Position numbers and translations under genes: made by a program. A model generated the notes under the pieces. The model was given only the letters and a program-made list of their open reading frames with translations. It was not told the DNA's origin and did no database searches. A stretch of 35,848 bases of DNA. Origin: an uncultured Collinsella sp. (GTDB lineage Bacteria > Actinomycetota > Coriobacteriia > Coriobacteriales > Coriobacteriaceae). The stretch lies in contig CATYLC010000022.1 in NCBI GenBank assembly GCA_958408685.1, forward strand, positions 1-35,848, written 5' to 3'. Below, piece after piece: positions 24,726 to 32,617 of this stretch. Position 1 is the stretch's first letter. Every line of letters begins with the position of its first letter.

Positions 24726-27725
24726 CTATTTCTTAAGAAGGTACGAATAGTTGTCGCGCACGGCCCTGATGGTCAGGCGGACGGCCTCGGGAAGACCGGT
24801 GTTGACGGCATCGACCGAGACGGTGCGGACCGTGCCGGCGACGCGAACCTTAAAGTGGTCCTCGTCCACGGCCAGGAAGCCCTCGTTCTCGGAGTTCTCC
24901 ATGTCCTCCTCGCTCCAGAACAGGGTGAGCTTGTCCTTGTAGGGACGACCCTCCTGGTAAGGGCAGAACACGGCGCAGTTGCCGCACTCGTTGCACATGC
25001 CGTCGACATGGACGACCTGATGCTTGGCCAGGCCCGGCACCTTAATTGCCACGTTGGCGCGGTTGGGGCACACGTCGCAGCAGACCTCGCACACCGAGCC
25101 GCAGCCCAGGCAGCGGGTCTTGGTGCAGTTGCGCTTGTCGCGGCACAGCGACCCCTTGCGCTCGTAGCAGGTGTCCTCGCGGCCGGCCTGCTCGTTGCAG
25201 TCGGCGTACTTGTTAAAGTCCACACCGGCGATGGCACGGGCGACCTCGGCGGCATCGGCGATAGCCTCGACCACGGTGGCAGGACCGCGACGGCAGTCGC
25301 CGGCAGCCCAAACGCCCTCGACGCCGGTGGAGGTGGCGGCAAGACGGCCGCGACGGTCGTGCTCGACGCCCGCGGCATCGTACAGGCTGGCATCGATGCC
25401 CTCGCCCACGGCGCAGATCACCGTGGTGGCGGAAAGCTCGACGGTCTCGCCCGTGGCGACGGGGCTGCGACGGCCGCTTGCATCCGGCTCGCCGAGCTCC
25501 ATGACGTCGCAGGTCAGCACGGAGCCGTTGAGTGCCTTGGGCGCCAGCAGCTCGCAGAGCTCAACGCCGTCGGCAAGAGCAAGATCGAGCTCTTCCTCGT
25601 CGGCGGGCATCTGCTTCTTGGTGCGGCGATACACCAGGCGCACGTTCTTCACACCAGCCAGACGCTTGGCCACGCGGGCCGCGTCCATGGCGGTGTTGCC
25701 GGCGCCAATGACCACGACGTCCTCGCCCAGCTCGAGCTTCTCGCCCTTCTTGGCGGCCTCGAGGAACTCCAGCACGTCGAGCTCGGCGCCCTCGCCCAAG
25801 CCCGCAGAGCCGGGCATCCAGGCGCCGGTGGCCACGACAACGTCGGTAAAGCCCTGAGCCTTGAGCTCGTCGATGGACTCCACGCGAGCGTTGAGCTGCA
25901 CCTTGGCGCCAAAGGCTAGGCAGAGCTCGGCATCGTGGGAGATATCGTCGCTCGCGATGCGGAACTCGGGAATCACGTGACGGACCACGCCACCGAGCGA
26001 ATCGCGGGCCTCAAAGATGGTGACGGGCACGCCGGCACGCGTCAGGAAGAACGCCGTCGCCAGGCCGGCCGGGCCGCCGCCGATAACGGCAACGTTGCGC
26101 TCGCCGTCGTTTGCGATGGCCTGGGCACGCAGCTTGGGCAGCACGGCGGTCATGGCCTCGCGGGCGGCCTTGAGCTTGCTGGCGCGAATCTGGGCGCCCT
26201 CGGGCTCGTAGAACGCACGCTCGCAGGCACGGCCGCAGGGATGCGGGCAGATGGTGCCGGTAATGAACGGCAGAGCGTTGCGCTCGATGATGATGTTGAG
26301 CGCGTCCTCGTAGCGGCCCTCGTCAACAGCCGCCAGGTAGGCGGGAATGTCCTGCCGGATGGGGCAACTCGTACGGCACGGCGTGGTAAAGCAGTCGGAA
26401 AGCGGGCTCTTGCCGGCGACCTTGCGATCGGGCAGCGGGCGCAACGGCTTCTTGTAAAGCGGATTGGTGAGCGAGTCGGTCTGGATCGCGGTCACGGCGT
26501 CGAGAGAGACGCCCTCAAACGGCTTGCCGTCCAGATCGGTAAACTCGCCAGCCATCTGGCTAAAGCGCTCGTAGCCACCGGGCTTGAGCACGTCGGTCGC
26601 CAGGGTGACGGGCCAAATGCCGGCATCGTACAGGGCGCGGATGTTGTAGGCCGTGGCGCCGCCGGAGTAGCTGATGCGCAGCTTGCCATCAAACTGCTCG
26701 GTAATGCGGCGGGCAGCCTCGATGGTCAGCGAGAACAGCGAACGGCCGGACATGTACATCTCGGTGGAGGGCAGCTCGTTTCTCGTCACGTCGACGGGGA
26801 ACGTGTTGGTCAGCTTGACGCCAAACTCCAGGCCGCGCTCGGCGCACAGGGCAATCAGGCGCTCGAACATAGGCACGGCATCGGCCCACTGCAGGTCCTC
26901 GCGGAAGTGCGTGTCATCGAAGACGATGTAGTCAAAGCCCAGCTCGTTGAGGCGCTGGCGGGCAAACTCATAGCCCAGCAGCGTGGGGTTGCACTTGATG
27001 TAGGTGTTGAGACCCTTCTCGGTAATCAGATAGGTCGCGATGCGCTCGATCTCCGCCGGCGGGCAGCCATGCAGCGTGGACTCGGTAATGGAGTTGGAGA
27101 CGCGCGCCGGGATGGACTCGACAAACGCGGCATCGACATGCTCAAACTTGTCCAGGTTGGCGAGCGCCCACGTGCGGCACTCGTTCCAAACCTCGGAGCC
27201 GCTGGCGTCCTTCATGCCCTCAATGTACGCATCGACCTTGGGGCTCTTGATGCCCTCGAGGTCATAACCCACGGACATGTTGAAGACAAAACCATCCGGG
27301 CTGCCCAGGCCGTACTCGCGAGCGATCAGGTGGCAGGCAAACCATGCCTTCACGTACTCGGCAAAGGCCTGCGGAACCTCGAGCTCGGTCGACCACTCGC
27401 AGTTGTAGCACTCGTCCTGCGCCACGATGCAGGGCTTGTTCACACACTTGGAGAGCTCCTCGCCGTCCATAACCTGAACGGTCTTGAGCTCAAAGAAGCG
27501 GGAACCGGCCACGTAGGATGCCACGATGTTCTGGGCAAGCTGCGTGTTGGGGCCGGCGGCCGGGCCAAACGGAGTCTCGATGCGCTCGTCAAAAATGGGA
27601 AGCGCGCCCTCCTGGTTGGTCGTGACCATCTTACGCACGCCAAAGATGGCGTCCTGGGTCTTGTGCTCCTCGATGATCCAGTTCATCAGCTGCGAAAACG
27701 GGATCGGTCTCATGATGTCGCTCAT
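24726..27725 (-). CDS. ygfK: YgfK-type flavin/Fe-S oxidoreductase (putative selenate reductase)
   Basis: 999 residues from the ATG at 27725 with AGAGGAGC upstream. Residues 1-430 form a dihydropyrimidine/dihydroorotate-dehydrogenase-like barrel (VKLTNTFPVDV, ISYSGGATAYNIRALYDAG). A GltD-like Fe-S entry follows (C445, C450, C454, C493, C497, C501). The FAD motif NVAVIGGGPAGLA is near 544-556 and the second dinucleotide motif VVVIGAGNTAMDAA near 670-683. A ferredoxin-type end has CLGCGSVCEVCCDVCP and CNECGNCAVFCPY. The family is named for selenate reduction, but its link with anaerobic urate breakdown suggests it reduces a purine-derived ring with NAD(P)H or ferredoxin electrons. It is transcribed between ssnA and the ferredoxin gene. 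Confidence 0.93.
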   Translation of the reverse strand: MSDIMRPIPFSQLMNWIIEEHKTQDAIFGVRKMVTTNQEGALPIFDERIETPFGPAAGPNTQLAQNIVASYVAGSRFFELKTVQVMDGEELSKCVNKPCIVAQDECYNCEWSTELEVPQAFAEYVKAWFACHLIAREYGLGSPDGFVFNMSVGYDLEGIKSPKVDAYIEGMKDASGSEVWNECRTWALANLDKFEHVDAAFVESIPARVSNSITESTLHGCPPAEIERIATYLITEKGLNTYIKCNPTLLGYEFARQRLNELGFDYIVFDDTHFREDLQWADAVPMFERLIALCAERGLEFGVKLTNTFPVDVTRNELPSTEMYMSGRSLFSLTIEAARRITEQFDGKLRISYSGGATAYNIRALYDAGIWPVTLATDVLKPGGYERFSQMAGEFTDLDGKPFEGVSLDAVTAIQTDSLTNPLYKKPLRPLPDRKVAGKSPLSDCFTTPCRTSCPIRQDIPAYLAAVDEGRYEDALNIIIERNALPFITGTICPHPCGRACERAFYEPEGAQIRASKLKAAREAMTAVLPKLRAQAIANDGERNVAVIGGGPAGLATAFFLTRAGVPVTIFEARDSLGGVVRHVIPEFRIASDDISHDAELCLAFGAKVQLNARVESIDELKAQGFTDVVVATGAWMPGSAGLGEGAELDVLEFLEAAKKGEKLELGEDVVVIGAGNTAMDAARVAKRLAGVKNVRLVYRRTKKQMPADEEELDLALADGVELCELLAPKALNGSVLTCDVMELGEPDASGRRSPVATGETVELSATTVICAVGEGIDASLYDAAGVEHDRRGRLAATSTGVEGVWAAGDCRRGPATVVEAIADAAEVARAIAGVDFNKYADCNEQAGREDTCYERKGSLCRDKRNCTKTRCLGCGSVCEVCCDVCPNRANVAIKVPGLAKHQVVHVDGMCNECGNCAVFCPYQEGRPYKDKLTLFWSEEDMENSENEGFLAVDEDHFKVRVAGTVRTVSVDAVNTGLPEAVRLTIRAVRDNYSYLLKK

Positions 27726-27799
27726 AATGAGCTCCTCTCTGTAGCGCCCGGCGAGACCGCGCGGCGGGCGCAAATACGGTGTAGCGCTAGCACAGCGCC

Positions 27800-27859
27800 G
27801 GCGACCCCGCGGAGGTCGCCTATACGCGCGTCGGATGCGGCGAAACATCCGGCGCGCGT
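27800..27859 (-). other. Two stem-loops between ssnA and ygfK
   Basis: GGCGACC/GGTCGCC (27800-27806 with 27814-27820) and a 14-bp stem (27824-27837 with 27846-27859, one mismatch, 8-base loop) lie in the 148-bp gap. No U-tract follows. The gap has no gene; the stems could set transcript ratios or stability. Confidence 0.6.
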
Positions 27860-27873
27860 GAATCTACTTGTAA

Positions 27874-29229
27874 TTAGTAGGCGCGATCGTTGAGCGTGCT
27901 CCAGAGCTTCTTAGACTCAGCCATGGTCCACGCGTTGATTTTGTCCTCATCAATGCCAACGAACTCGCGATCCTTGTACAGGACGCGGCCGTTGATGATG
28001 GTGGTGCGGCAGTTTTTGCCCATCATGCCAAAGAGCATGTGGCCGTCGATGTTCTCCTCGCTCAACGGCGTAAAGGGCTTGTAGTCCATGACGATGACGT
28101 CGGCGGCAGCGCCGGGCTCAAGCACACCGAGCTTGCGATCGAAGTACTTGCTGGCCATCTTGGCGTTGTTCTCGAACAGCATCGTCATGGCCTCGCACCA
28201 GCCCACGTTGGGCATGGCGGCGTTGTGGCGCTGAATGATCAGGAAGACCTTAAGGCTCTCGAGCATATCGTGGGTGTAGGCGTCGGTGCCCATGCACACG
28301 GGGATGCCGCGGCGGAAGAACTCGAGCACGGGGGCGCAGCCCACGGCGTTTCCCATATTGGATTCGGGGTTGTTGACGAGCCAGGTGCCGGACTCCTTGA
28401 CGATATCCATCTCGGCAGGCGTCACGTGGATGCAGTGGCCCAGCATGGTGTCGGGACCCAGCAGGTTGTGCTGCAGCAGGCGCTCGACCGGGCTGATGCC
28501 GCCGCGGTTGAGGCGGGAATCCCACACGTCATTCATGCCCTCGCACACGTGGATGTGGAAACCGGTCAGGCCGTTGTTGGCCTCGGCCATCTTGTCCATG
28601 GTCTCGTCCGAAAGCGTAAAGGTAGCATGTCCGCCAAACATGGCGGCGATCATGTGGTTGTCGTTATCGCGACGCTCCTTGGCAGCCCACTGGGCAAACT
28701 CGGCGTTCTCGGCAATAGCCTGGTCGCACTTTTCCTGGCCACGGCGGTCGGAGACCTCGTAGCACAGGCACGAACGCATGCCCAGCTCCTGAGCGGCGTC
28801 CTTAATGGTAAAGAGGCTGCCCGGGATCTCGCAGAAACTCGCATGGTGATCGAAAATCGTGGTGACGCCGTCGCGGATGGAGTCCAAGATCGTGGCATAG
28901 GCGCTGGCCTTGGTGCCGTCGAGCGTCAGGTTGTCGTCAATCTTCCACCACTGCTGCTCAAGATTCTCCAGGAAGTTGGTGGGGTTGCAGCCCTTAATGG
29001 CAAGGCCGCGGGCCAGACCCGAGTAGATGTGGGTGTGGCAGTTGATGAGTCCGGACATGATGAGGTTGCCCTGGGCGTCGACGTACTCGGCATCCGGGTA
29101 CTTGGCCTTGAGCTCGCACTCGGGGCCCACTTCGACGATCGTATCTCCGTCAATGGCGACCGCACCGTTTGGAATAAACGGGGTCTGAGCGTTGCGGGTA
29201 AAGACGGAACCGTTAGCGACCAGAAGCAT
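27874..29229 (-). CDS. ssnA: SsnA-type amidohydrolase
   Basis: 451 residues from the ATG at 29229 (AAGGGAG 5 bases upstream; an ATG 18 bases earlier is less well placed). It belongs to the TRZ/ATZ, guanine-deaminase-like amidohydrolases. NCHTH (63-67), GFHIHVCEG, GHCIHVT and MGTDAYTHDM give the expected metal and catalytic His/Asp residues. The C-terminal GAAADVIVMDY is the usual composite-sandwich end. Length and motifs match E. coli SsnA. In this locus it should hydrolyse a C-N bond of a purine or ring-opened intermediate; its substrate is not established. It is flanked by hairpin-rich gaps towards the permease and ygfK. Confidence 0.92.
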   Translation of the reverse strand: MLLVANGSVFTRNAQTPFIPNGAVAIDGDTIVEVGPECELKAKYPDAEYVDAQGNLIMSGLINCHTHIYSGLARGLAIKGCNPTNFLENLEQQWWKIDDNLTLDGTKASAYATILDSIRDGVTTIFDHHASFCEIPGSLFTIKDAAQELGMRSCLCYEVSDRRGQEKCDQAIAENAEFAQWAAKERRDNDNHMIAAMFGGHATFTLSDETMDKMAEANNGLTGFHIHVCEGMNDVWDSRLNRGGISPVERLLQHNLLGPDTMLGHCIHVTPAEMDIVKESGTWLVNNPESNMGNAVGCAPVLEFFRRGIPVCMGTDAYTHDMLESLKVFLIIQRHNAAMPNVGWCEAMTMLFENNAKMASKYFDRKLGVLEPGAAADVIVMDYKPFTPLSEENIDGHMLFGMMGKNCRTTIINGRVLYKDREFVGIDEDKINAWTMAESKKLWSTLNDRAY

Positions 29230-29334
29230 AAATGCTCCCTTCAACATCAGGGGCGGGGTTTGACACCTCTGACATGGCGGAGTGCGAAGCGCCGGCCTAC
29301 ACCGGAAACGGGCCCTCTCCCGTCAACGCTTCAC

Positions 29335-29408
29335 CAAAGGGACAAACCCTTTGAAGTGCGGCTTGGCGCCGCATGGCGTCGGCGGACGAGGCGATGCGTC
29401 CGCCGACG
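29335..29408 (-). other. Hairpins between the permease gene and ssnA
   Basis: CAAAGGG/CCCTTTG (29335-29341 with 29347-29353) and a perfect 12-bp stem (CGTCGGCGGACG at 29377-29388 with 29397-29408) occupy a 195-bp gap without a gene. The long stem begins 17 bp past the permease stop and lacks a U-tract, so it may protect the permease mRNA end while letting transcription continue. Confidence 0.6.
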
Positions 29409-29424
29409 ACTAGCACCGAATTGG

Positions 29425-30819
29425 TTACTTCTTGCTCTCGGGCAAGACCAGATCCACGGCAGCGTCCTTGGCAGCATCGATATGCTGAGCCACGACCGGC
29501 GTCTGCGGGAGGATCAGGTTAAGGACAATGGCCATGATGGCGGTGGGGGTTACGGCATTGGAGCCGATGACGGTGGACACCCAGGTGGGCATGCCCTCGC
29601 CGGCGAGGCAGCCGCTGGCCATCCAAATACCCAGGCCAAAGACGACGGAGGTGCCGACGATGGTGGTGGTGCGCTGCGTGAGGCCCTCGCGGGTGAACAT
29701 GCGCACGCCGTTCATGGTGATGGTGCCAAAGACGCCGACGGTCGCGCCGCCGATGACGGGCTGCGGGATAGCGGAAAGGACGGCAGAGAGCTGCGGGAAC
29801 AGACCGGCGATGGCAAAGACGGCCGCGATGATCACAAAGACCCACTTGTTGACGACCTTGTTGGAGCAGATGATGCCCACGTTCTGGCCAAGGGCGCTGG
29901 TGGGAAGACCGCCCAGCAGGCCGCCGACCATAGAAGTGAGGCCCTGGGACACGATAGCGCCGGAGAGCTCGCGCTCGGTGGGCATACGGTCGATGGAACC
30001 AAGGCAGGCAGCGGAGACGTCGCCGATAACCTGGATGGCAACCATGGGGAACACGACAGCGAGGGTAATGCAGACCTCGGGATCAAACTCGAGCGCGTAG
30101 GGCATGAGCTTGGGAAGGGCGAAGACCTGGGCGGTAGCGACGCTGGAGAAGTCGATCATGCCAAAGGGGATGGAGACGATCATGCCAACGATCATGCCAA
30201 AGAACACAGATCCCAGCTTGAGCGTGCCCTTGCCAAAGTTGGCGAGCGCAAAGACCACGGCGAAGGTGATAAGAGCAACGCACCAGGCCTGCGGGGTGCC
30301 CCACAGCGGCGTACCCATACCGCCGGCCATGTACTTGACGGCCGTGGGATAGAGAGAGACGCCAATGGAGAAGATGACCGTACCGGTCACGACGGGCGGG
30401 AACAGCCACTTAATCTTGCTGTAGGCCAGACCAAAAAGGACCGCAACGGCACCGCCGACGATCTCGCCGCCCAGCAACGCACCAAAGCTAAAGCCCGAGG
30501 CACCCATGGCCTGCAGGGCCGGCAGGAACGCGAACGAAACGCCCATGACGATGGGCAGGCCGCCGCCGATGCGACGGAAGGGAGCGAAGGCCTGAAGGGC
30601 CGTGTCGATTGCCGAAAGAATGAGTGCAACCTGAATGATGTCGGTGCTCTGCTGGCTATTAAAGCCGTAGACGCCGGCCATGATGACCGCCGGGGTAATG
30701 ATGCCGGCAAACGATGCCAGTACGTGCTGAAGGGCACACGGGATCATTTCCTTAACGGGCGGCATGCCTTCGCGAGTGAACAGGGCTTCAGTGCCGTTCG
30801 TAACCGTCTCCTGGGTCAT
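29425..30819 (-). CDS. NCS2-family purine permease (urate/xanthine type)
   Basis: 464 residues with about 12-14 hydrophobic segments, typical of NCS2 (nucleobase-ascorbate) symporters of the inner membrane. Family marks include QHVLASFAGIITPA near the N-terminus, GDVSAACLGSIDR, the signature region LGQNVGIICSNK, and PQPVIGGATVGVFG. The start is the ATG at 30819; upstream in-frame codons are the 5' leader. E. coli UacT (YgfU) and XanQ have the same size and gene neighbourhood, so urate or xanthine uptake with protons is expected, but specificity is inferred. It is the first gene of the right half and diverges from the second PAS regulator. Confidence 0.9.
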   Translation of the reverse strand: MTQETVTNGTEALFTREGMPPVKEMIPCALQHVLASFAGIITPAVIMAGVYGFNSQQSTDIIQVALILSAIDTALQAFAPFRRIGGGLPIVMGVSFAFLPALQAMGASGFSFGALLGGEIVGGAVAVLFGLAYSKIKWLFPPVVTGTVIFSIGVSLYPTAVKYMAGGMGTPLWGTPQAWCVALITFAVVFALANFGKGTLKLGSVFFGMIVGMIVSIPFGMIDFSSVATAQVFALPKLMPYALEFDPEVCITLAVVFPMVAIQVIGDVSAACLGSIDRMPTERELSGAIVSQGLTSMVGGLLGGLPTSALGQNVGIICSNKVVNKWVFVIIAAVFAIAGLFPQLSAVLSAIPQPVIGGATVGVFGTITMNGVRMFTREGLTQRTTTIVGTSVVFGLGIWMASGCLAGEGMPTWVSTVIGSNAVTPTAIMAIVLNLILPQTPVVAQHIDAAKDAAVDLVLPESKK

Positions 30820-30906
30820 TTGACCACCAATCCTCGAAATAGTTGTTTTCGCATCTAACGCTCTATTGTGACGCAGTGCGGGGTTGAGGTTGTGCCTTCG
30901 TTGCAT

Positions 30907-30935
30907 ATCGTATTAAAGATGATTCTCATTCTCAA
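30907..30935 (-). promoter_or_regulatory. Promoter candidate for the permease operon with overlapping direct repeat
   Basis: On the minus strand TTGAGA (30930-30935), a 17-base spacer and TACGAT (30907-30912) form a reasonable sigma-70-type promoter about 90 bp upstream of the permease. The -35 side carries GAGAATGAGAAT, part of TGAGAATGAGAATCA (30920-30934), which would be blocked by a bound protein. The rest of the 351-bp divergent gap is AT-rich and shows GTTATC..GATAAC and no gene. Confidence 0.45.
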
Positions 30936-31170
30936 TAATAATTTTTTGTTATCAGACTATTCTTCAGCTGAGATAACGCATTTCCGCAGGTCAGGAATGT
31001 GTCTGTTCAAAATAACATCTAACTTTTCTTTTGGTCGACCGTTTACCGCCAAATTTCTACCGTTCGTCTGTATTACGCAATGTACCTGCGGATATACGAG
31101 ATGATGAGCAGAGTGTTACCATGATAAAAAATTGTTATGAAACTTCCGATTACACCCAAAGGAGTTGCCC

Positions 31171-31827
31171 GTGAACGAGACCGTACGTCGCTTTTTGCCG
31201 ATGGTCGATTTTCTGGAGCAGATACTCGGCAAAAACAGCGAAATCGTGCTGCACGATTTCTCGGATCCCGACCACGCCATCGTCGATATTCGCAACGGCA
31301 TCGTGAGCGGCCGCAAGGTCGGCGGTCCCGCCACCGACCTTGCACTCAAGATCATGCACGACGCCAAGTATCGCGACCTGCCGTTTATTACGGGCTACGA
31401 GGGGCGCGGTGCCGGTGGCAAGACGTTGGAGTCGGCGACGTACTTTATCCGCGAGAATGACGAGATTGTCGGTATGCTCTGCGTCAACACCGACCTCTCG
31501 ACCGTGCGCTCCATCAACGCCATGGCGCAGCAGCTCATGACGTGCTTCGACGCGGCGCCTAGACAGGCAGAGCCCGCGTCTATCGAGGTCGAAAGCCTTT
31601 CGGAGTCCACCCAGGAGCTCATCGACCGCAGCATTGCCGAGTTGCTGAGCGCGCGCGGGCTGGATGTAGCATCGCTTGGTCAAAGCGACCGCGTGGACGT
31701 CATTCGCCACCTCAACGGCAACGGGGTGTTCATGCTCAAGGGTGCCGTGGCCTGCGCCGCCACCGCGCTGGGCATCTCGGAGCCCAGCGTCTACCGCTAC
31801 CTGCAAAAAGTTCGCAAGGAGGGCTAA
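31171..31827 (+). CDS. YheO-type PAS/HTH transcriptional regulator 2
   Basis: 218 residues from the GTG at 31171; AAGGAG ends 6 bases upstream, which favours it over the in-frame TTG at 31165. The PAS part (about 5-105) includes SEIVLHDFSDPDHAIVDI, NGIVSGRKVG and SATYFIRENDEIVGMLCVN. The C-terminal helix-turn-helix contains VFMLKGAVACAATALGISEP then SVYRYLQKVR. It is clearly paralogous to the regulator at 9467-10120. It diverges from the permease gene, so it probably controls permease-ssnA-ygfK-ferredoxin-xdhD. A strong bidirectional terminator ends it. Confidence 0.88.
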   Translation: MNETVRRFLPMVDFLEQILGKNSEIVLHDFSDPDHAIVDIRNGIVSGRKVGGPATDLALKIMHDAKYRDLPFITGYEGRGAGGKTLESATYFIRENDEIVGMLCVNTDLSTVRSINAMAQQLMTCFDAAPRQAEPASIEVESLSESTQELIDRSIAELLSARGLDVASLGQSDRVDVIRHLNGNGVFMLKGAVACAATALGISEPSVYRYLQKVRKEG

Positions 31828-31871
31828 CGAGCAAAATGGAGCGCGGCTCCACAAGCGATCCGTCACTTAAC

Positions 31872-31909
31872 AAAAGACCCTGCAGCTCGCACGCGCTGCA
31901 GGGTCTTTT
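31872..31909. terminator. Strong bidirectional terminator
   Basis: AAAAGACCCTGCAG (31872-31885) pairs perfectly with CTGCAGGGTCTTTT (31896-31909) around a 10-base loop and is flanked by A and T runs on the two sides. It separates the convergent regulator 2 and ridA genes. Confidence 0.9.
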
Positions 31910-31939
31910 TGCATGTCATGTTTAGTTGTTGCCAACGCC

Positions 31940-32317
31940 TTAGAGAGCGGCGACGACCTCGATCTCGACCAGACCGCCAGCCGGAAGGGCGGCAACCTGG
32001 AAAGCGCTGCGCGCGGGGAACGGGGCCTCGAACTTGGAGGCGTAGATCTCGTTCACGGCAGCGAAGTCGGCAATGTCGGCCAGGTAGACCGTGGTCTTGA
32101 CGACATCGGCAAAGGTGGCGCCGGCAGCGGTCAGCAGAGCCTCGACGTTAGCAAGGGACTGCTTGGCCTGGGCCTCGACGCCCTCGGGCATCTTGCCGGT
32201 CGCGGGATCGATGCCCAGCTGGCCGGACAGGAACACCATGTTGCCGGCCTGGATACCGGGGGAATACGGGCCGATGGCTGCGGGTGCGTTATCGGAAGAC
32301 ACGACGGTCTTGCTCAT
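31940..32317 (-). CDS. ridA: RidA-family enamine/imine deaminase
   Basis: 125 residues from the ATG at 32317 (AAGGAGA upstream). The RidA/YjgF motifs are present: AIGPYSPGI (about 14-22), FLSGQLGIDPATG, the active-site Arg region PARSAFQVAALP (about 101-112), and the terminal VEIEVVA. RidA trimers hydrolyse 2-aminoacrylate and related imines made by PLP enzymes. Because DpaL passes through such an intermediate, a ridA at the edge of this locus makes functional sense, though RidA is also a housekeeping protein. It converges with regulator 2 and has its own promoter with an inverted repeat in the leader. Confidence 0.93.
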   Translation of the reverse strand: MSKTVVSSDNAPAAIGPYSPGIQAGNMVFLSGQLGIDPATGKMPEGVEAQAKQSLANVEALLTAAGATFADVVKTTVYLADIADFAAVNEIYASKFEAPFPARSAFQVAALPAGGLVEIEVVAAL

Positions 32318-32350
32318 GTTTTTCTCCTTACGATCAATTGAGAGAGCGTG

Positions 32351-32435
32351 AGCGCGGTGTTCACACCGGGAGGCACAGTTCGGTCTGAACACCGCGCTTG
32401 ATTGGGATAGTACTCAAGGTTTCCGCGCGATGCAA
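32351..32435 (-). promoter_or_regulatory. ridA promoter candidate and leader inverted repeat
   Basis: On the minus strand TTGCAT (32430-32435), a 17-base spacer and TACTAT (32407-32412) precede a perfect 13-bp inverted repeat, AGCGCGGTGTTCA (32351-32363) with its complement at 32386-32398. The repeat would lie in the first part of the ridA leader, 34 bases before the ATG. Confidence 0.45.
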
Positions 32436-32482
32436 GATTATTATCACGTTGCGAGAATATTTTATCGCCCAACGGTTTCCCC

Positions 32483-32577
32483 GAACCGCTGAACGGTTCT
32501 CATGTGGAGCAGCCAGTCCAAGCTGCTGAAGACTTTATCCAGCTTGGAGCACGGGCGTCGCCCACCGCAGCGACGCC
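32483..32577 (+). promoter_or_regulatory. Multi-hairpin region upstream of the U32 gene
   Basis: Three perfect stems follow one another: GAACCG/CGGTTC (32483-32499), CCAAGCTG/CAGCTTGG (32518-32547) and GGCGTCGC/GCGACGCC (32554-32577). AGCAGC (32508-32513) can also pair with GCTGCT (32522-32527), which excludes the second stem. A TATACT box follows at 32580-32585. Confidence 0.4.
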
Positions 32578-32617
32578 ACTATACTTTTGAATATCTGAGC
32601 ATTTTGAAAGGCAGGAT

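Noticed and set aside
21445..27725. Selenocysteine codons in xdhD or ygfK
   Set aside because: Both frames are uninterrupted and align with families that use a non-selenocysteine labile selenium or none; no in-frame TGA is seen.
28039..30858. A very long plus-strand open frame antisense to ssnA and the permease
   Set aside because: It mirrors two well-supported genes. Its product is low-complexity Gly/His/Asp-rich sequence, as expected for antisense frames in GC-rich DNA.
30820..31170. The AACAAA-N3-TTTGTT operator in the second divergent gap
   Set aside because: Only scattered TTTGTTA or AATAACA half-site-like words occur; no full palindrome of the same form is present.
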